A stretch of 32,507 nt of DNA from Bryobacterales bacterium (lineage in GTDB: Bacteria; Acidobacteriota; Terriglobia; Bryobacterales; Bryobacteraceae), in the NCBI GenBank assembly GCA_003142185.1, contig PLOR01000109.1, positions 1 to 32,507 of the forward strand, read 5' to 3'. Each line of letters begins with the position of its first letter. The stretch's first letter is position 1. Under the pieces are notes generated by a model. It had not been told where the DNA came from and made no database searches. It saw only the letters and a list, made by a program, of their open reading frames with translations. Positions 31,353 through 32,507 of this stretch are shown in pieces. The position numbers were made by a program, and so were the translations under genes.

Positions 31353-32507
31353 TCATGACGGGCCCTTGTCGCCCGGACGAAACAGCAGGAGTCTGACACC
31401 GGAGACGTCGGTTTCGTCCGCGGCGCGAATTCCTTTCGACGCCAGCACGCGGGTGGTTTCCTCGATGCTGGAGGCCAGCGTGTACCGGTTCCGGACGATC
31501 ACGACCGGGCCGGCCGCGTCGCTCGCATTGCAGAACCGGGCGCTCAAGGCGGGTTCGAAAAGCTGGTACATCTCTTTCGGCTCGGGGCTTGGCACAACCG
31601 CGCACGCGCCGTGACTGGTGGCCGCCAGCAGCGCACGCGCCGCGCCGGGCCAATCCTCGCCGGGGCTGCGGAAATAGCGAACGTCCTTGACCAGCGAGGC
31701 CACCAGAAAAATCGCCAGCAGGCCGGGCTGCCACCATTCGCGGCGAGGGCTGGGAAGCCAGGCCGCCGCGAGCAACAACACAGCCGGCAGCACAAATAAT
31801 ACCTGGCGCACGGCGAAGAAGTAACCGGAAAACGCATCCGCTGCGATCGCGCAGACGATGCCGGAGATTATGCTTCCGAGCAGGAACCGCCTGACGAGCG
31901 GATCCGCGCGGCGCCAGCCCAGCGCCGCCGCGCCGATCAGCGAAAGCGAAGCCACATAGCCGCCGCCCGAAATCTCGCGGACCAGCATCTCCAGTATTCT
32001 CGGCGAAAGGGAGAAACCGAAGTGGCTGGCGGCGATTCCGGAATGCCACGCGCTCCTGGCGTAGAGATACCAAGGGGCAAACAACAGGCCGGCGATGGCC
32101 AGTGCGATCCCGCCCAGGCGCACCGCCCTGCGCTGGCCGCCGCAAGCGAGCGCGGCCAGCGCGCCCAGTTGCACCGCTGCCGACAGCGGTTGCGTGTACA
32201 AGCCGGCCGTCACCAACGCCGCATAAGCCGCCGCAAGGCGCCAGGACGGCGCTTGCGCCAGCCGCCACAGACACCACAGCGCCGCCAGCGCGAAAAATAG
32301 CGCCTGCGAATAAGGGCGCGCCTCCACCGCGTAACGGAGCTGCATCGGCGTCACCAGACACGCCGCCAGCACAACCGTGGTTGCGCCCGCCTTCAGATCG
32401 CGTGCGAAGCCGGCGAGTGTGATGGCGGAAAGCAGGCCGAAGATCGCAGGCGCGGCACGCGTGGCCAGTGGCGTCAGTCCCATCGTCAAAACGAAAACGC
32501 GCTGCGC
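31353..32507 (-). CDS. GT39-like membrane glycosyltransferase (partial, 5' end outside)
   Basis: C-terminal part of a polytopic membrane protein of the ArnT/PMT (GT39) type, which transfers sugars from polyprenyl-phosphate donors to acceptors on the outer side of the membrane. The frame stays open to the window edge at 32507. Typical segments are RAAPAIFGLLSAITLAGF, RYAVEARPYSQALFFALAALWCL and several further membrane spans. A soluble tail follows (about the last 90 residues, with VVIVRNRYTLASSIEETTRVL). The N-terminal catalytic Asp loop lies outside the window. The stop is 21 bases from repeat copy C. Acceptor and donor are unknown. Confidence 0.8.
   Translation of the reverse strand, partial: AQRVFVLTMGLTPLATRAAPAIFGLLSAITLAGFARDLKAGATTVVLAACLVTPMQLRYAVEARPYSQALFFALAALWCLWRLAQAPSWRLAAAYAALVTAGLYTQPLSAAVQLGALAALACGGQRRAVRLGGIALAIAGLLFAPWYLYARSAWHSGIAASHFGFSLSPRILEMLVREISGGGYVASLSLIGAAALGWRRADPLVRRFLLGSIISGIVCAIAADAFSGYFFAVRQVLFVLPAVLLLAAAWLPSPRREWWQPGLLAIFLVASLVKDVRYFRSPGEDWPGAARALLAATSHGACAVVPSPEPKEMYQLFEPALSARFCNASDAAGPVVIVRNRYTLASSIEETTRVLASKGIRAADETDVSGVRLLLFRPGDKGPS

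Overview
The window looks like a piece of a GC-rich soil Acidobacteriota genome, most likely Solibacter/Bryobacter-like. This is an inference from gene content: a TonB-dependent receptor with a carboxypeptidase-regulatory-like N-terminus, DUF433/DUF5615 pairs, an acidobacterial-style Ser/Thr kinase N-lobe, several GH families, and many short palindromic interspersed repeats. No rRNA, tRNA, CRISPR array, transposase or phage gene was recognised.

Left part (1-5.5 kb). A translationally coupled rpiB-like/deoC pair carries unusual N-terminal extensions that resemble encapsulation peptides of bacterial microcompartments. This matches the cargo of the sugar-phosphate-utilising (SPU) microcompartment type. 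Shell genes are not in the window. A GAF-GAF-SpoIIE phosphatase follows, and convergent to it lies a GH127-type beta-L-arabinofuranosidase.

Toxin-antitoxin stretch (5.5-8.6 kb). It holds a hicB-hicA pair, a pirin, a DUF433 gene whose DUF5615 partner is reduced to a stump, a small membrane protein, and an intact DUF433-DUF5615 pair.

Central metabolism (8.6-18 kb). Here are pgk (minus strand), a lone ABC ATPase, a circularly permuted ATP-grasp-like protein, a POTRA-only protein without a barrel, and an overlapping lpdA-lipB-E2 operon that supplies the lipoyl branch of a 2-oxoacid dehydrogenase.

Right part (18-32.5 kb). A FucP-like sugar/H+ symporter, a GH74 xyloglucanase, a CHAD protein, a membrane-anchored J-domain protein with a small partner, a 154-residue stress-type protein with a 23-residue membrane peptide downstream, a Tat-exported GH30-like hydrolase, a truncated kinase ORF coupled to a TonB-dependent receptor, and the end of a GT39-like membrane glycosyltransferase. 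GH127, GH74, GH30, the symporter and the receptor together suggest growth on plant cell-wall polysaccharides, although they are scattered rather than in one operon.

Interspersed repeats. At least five families occupy the intergenic space: a ~110-bp three-stem palindromic element (three copies), a GGCAGGTC-CCC-GACCTGCC hairpin (downstream of three genes, tandem at one), a GCCGGGCATGCCCGGC palindrome (two intergenic copies and one inside the E2 linker), a GAGCCGCGACC/GGGAGCGGT element (three copies), and a 91-bp nested inverted repeat. Several genes appear to start at or within a few bases of a -10-like hexamer, suggesting leaderless or short-leader mRNAs.
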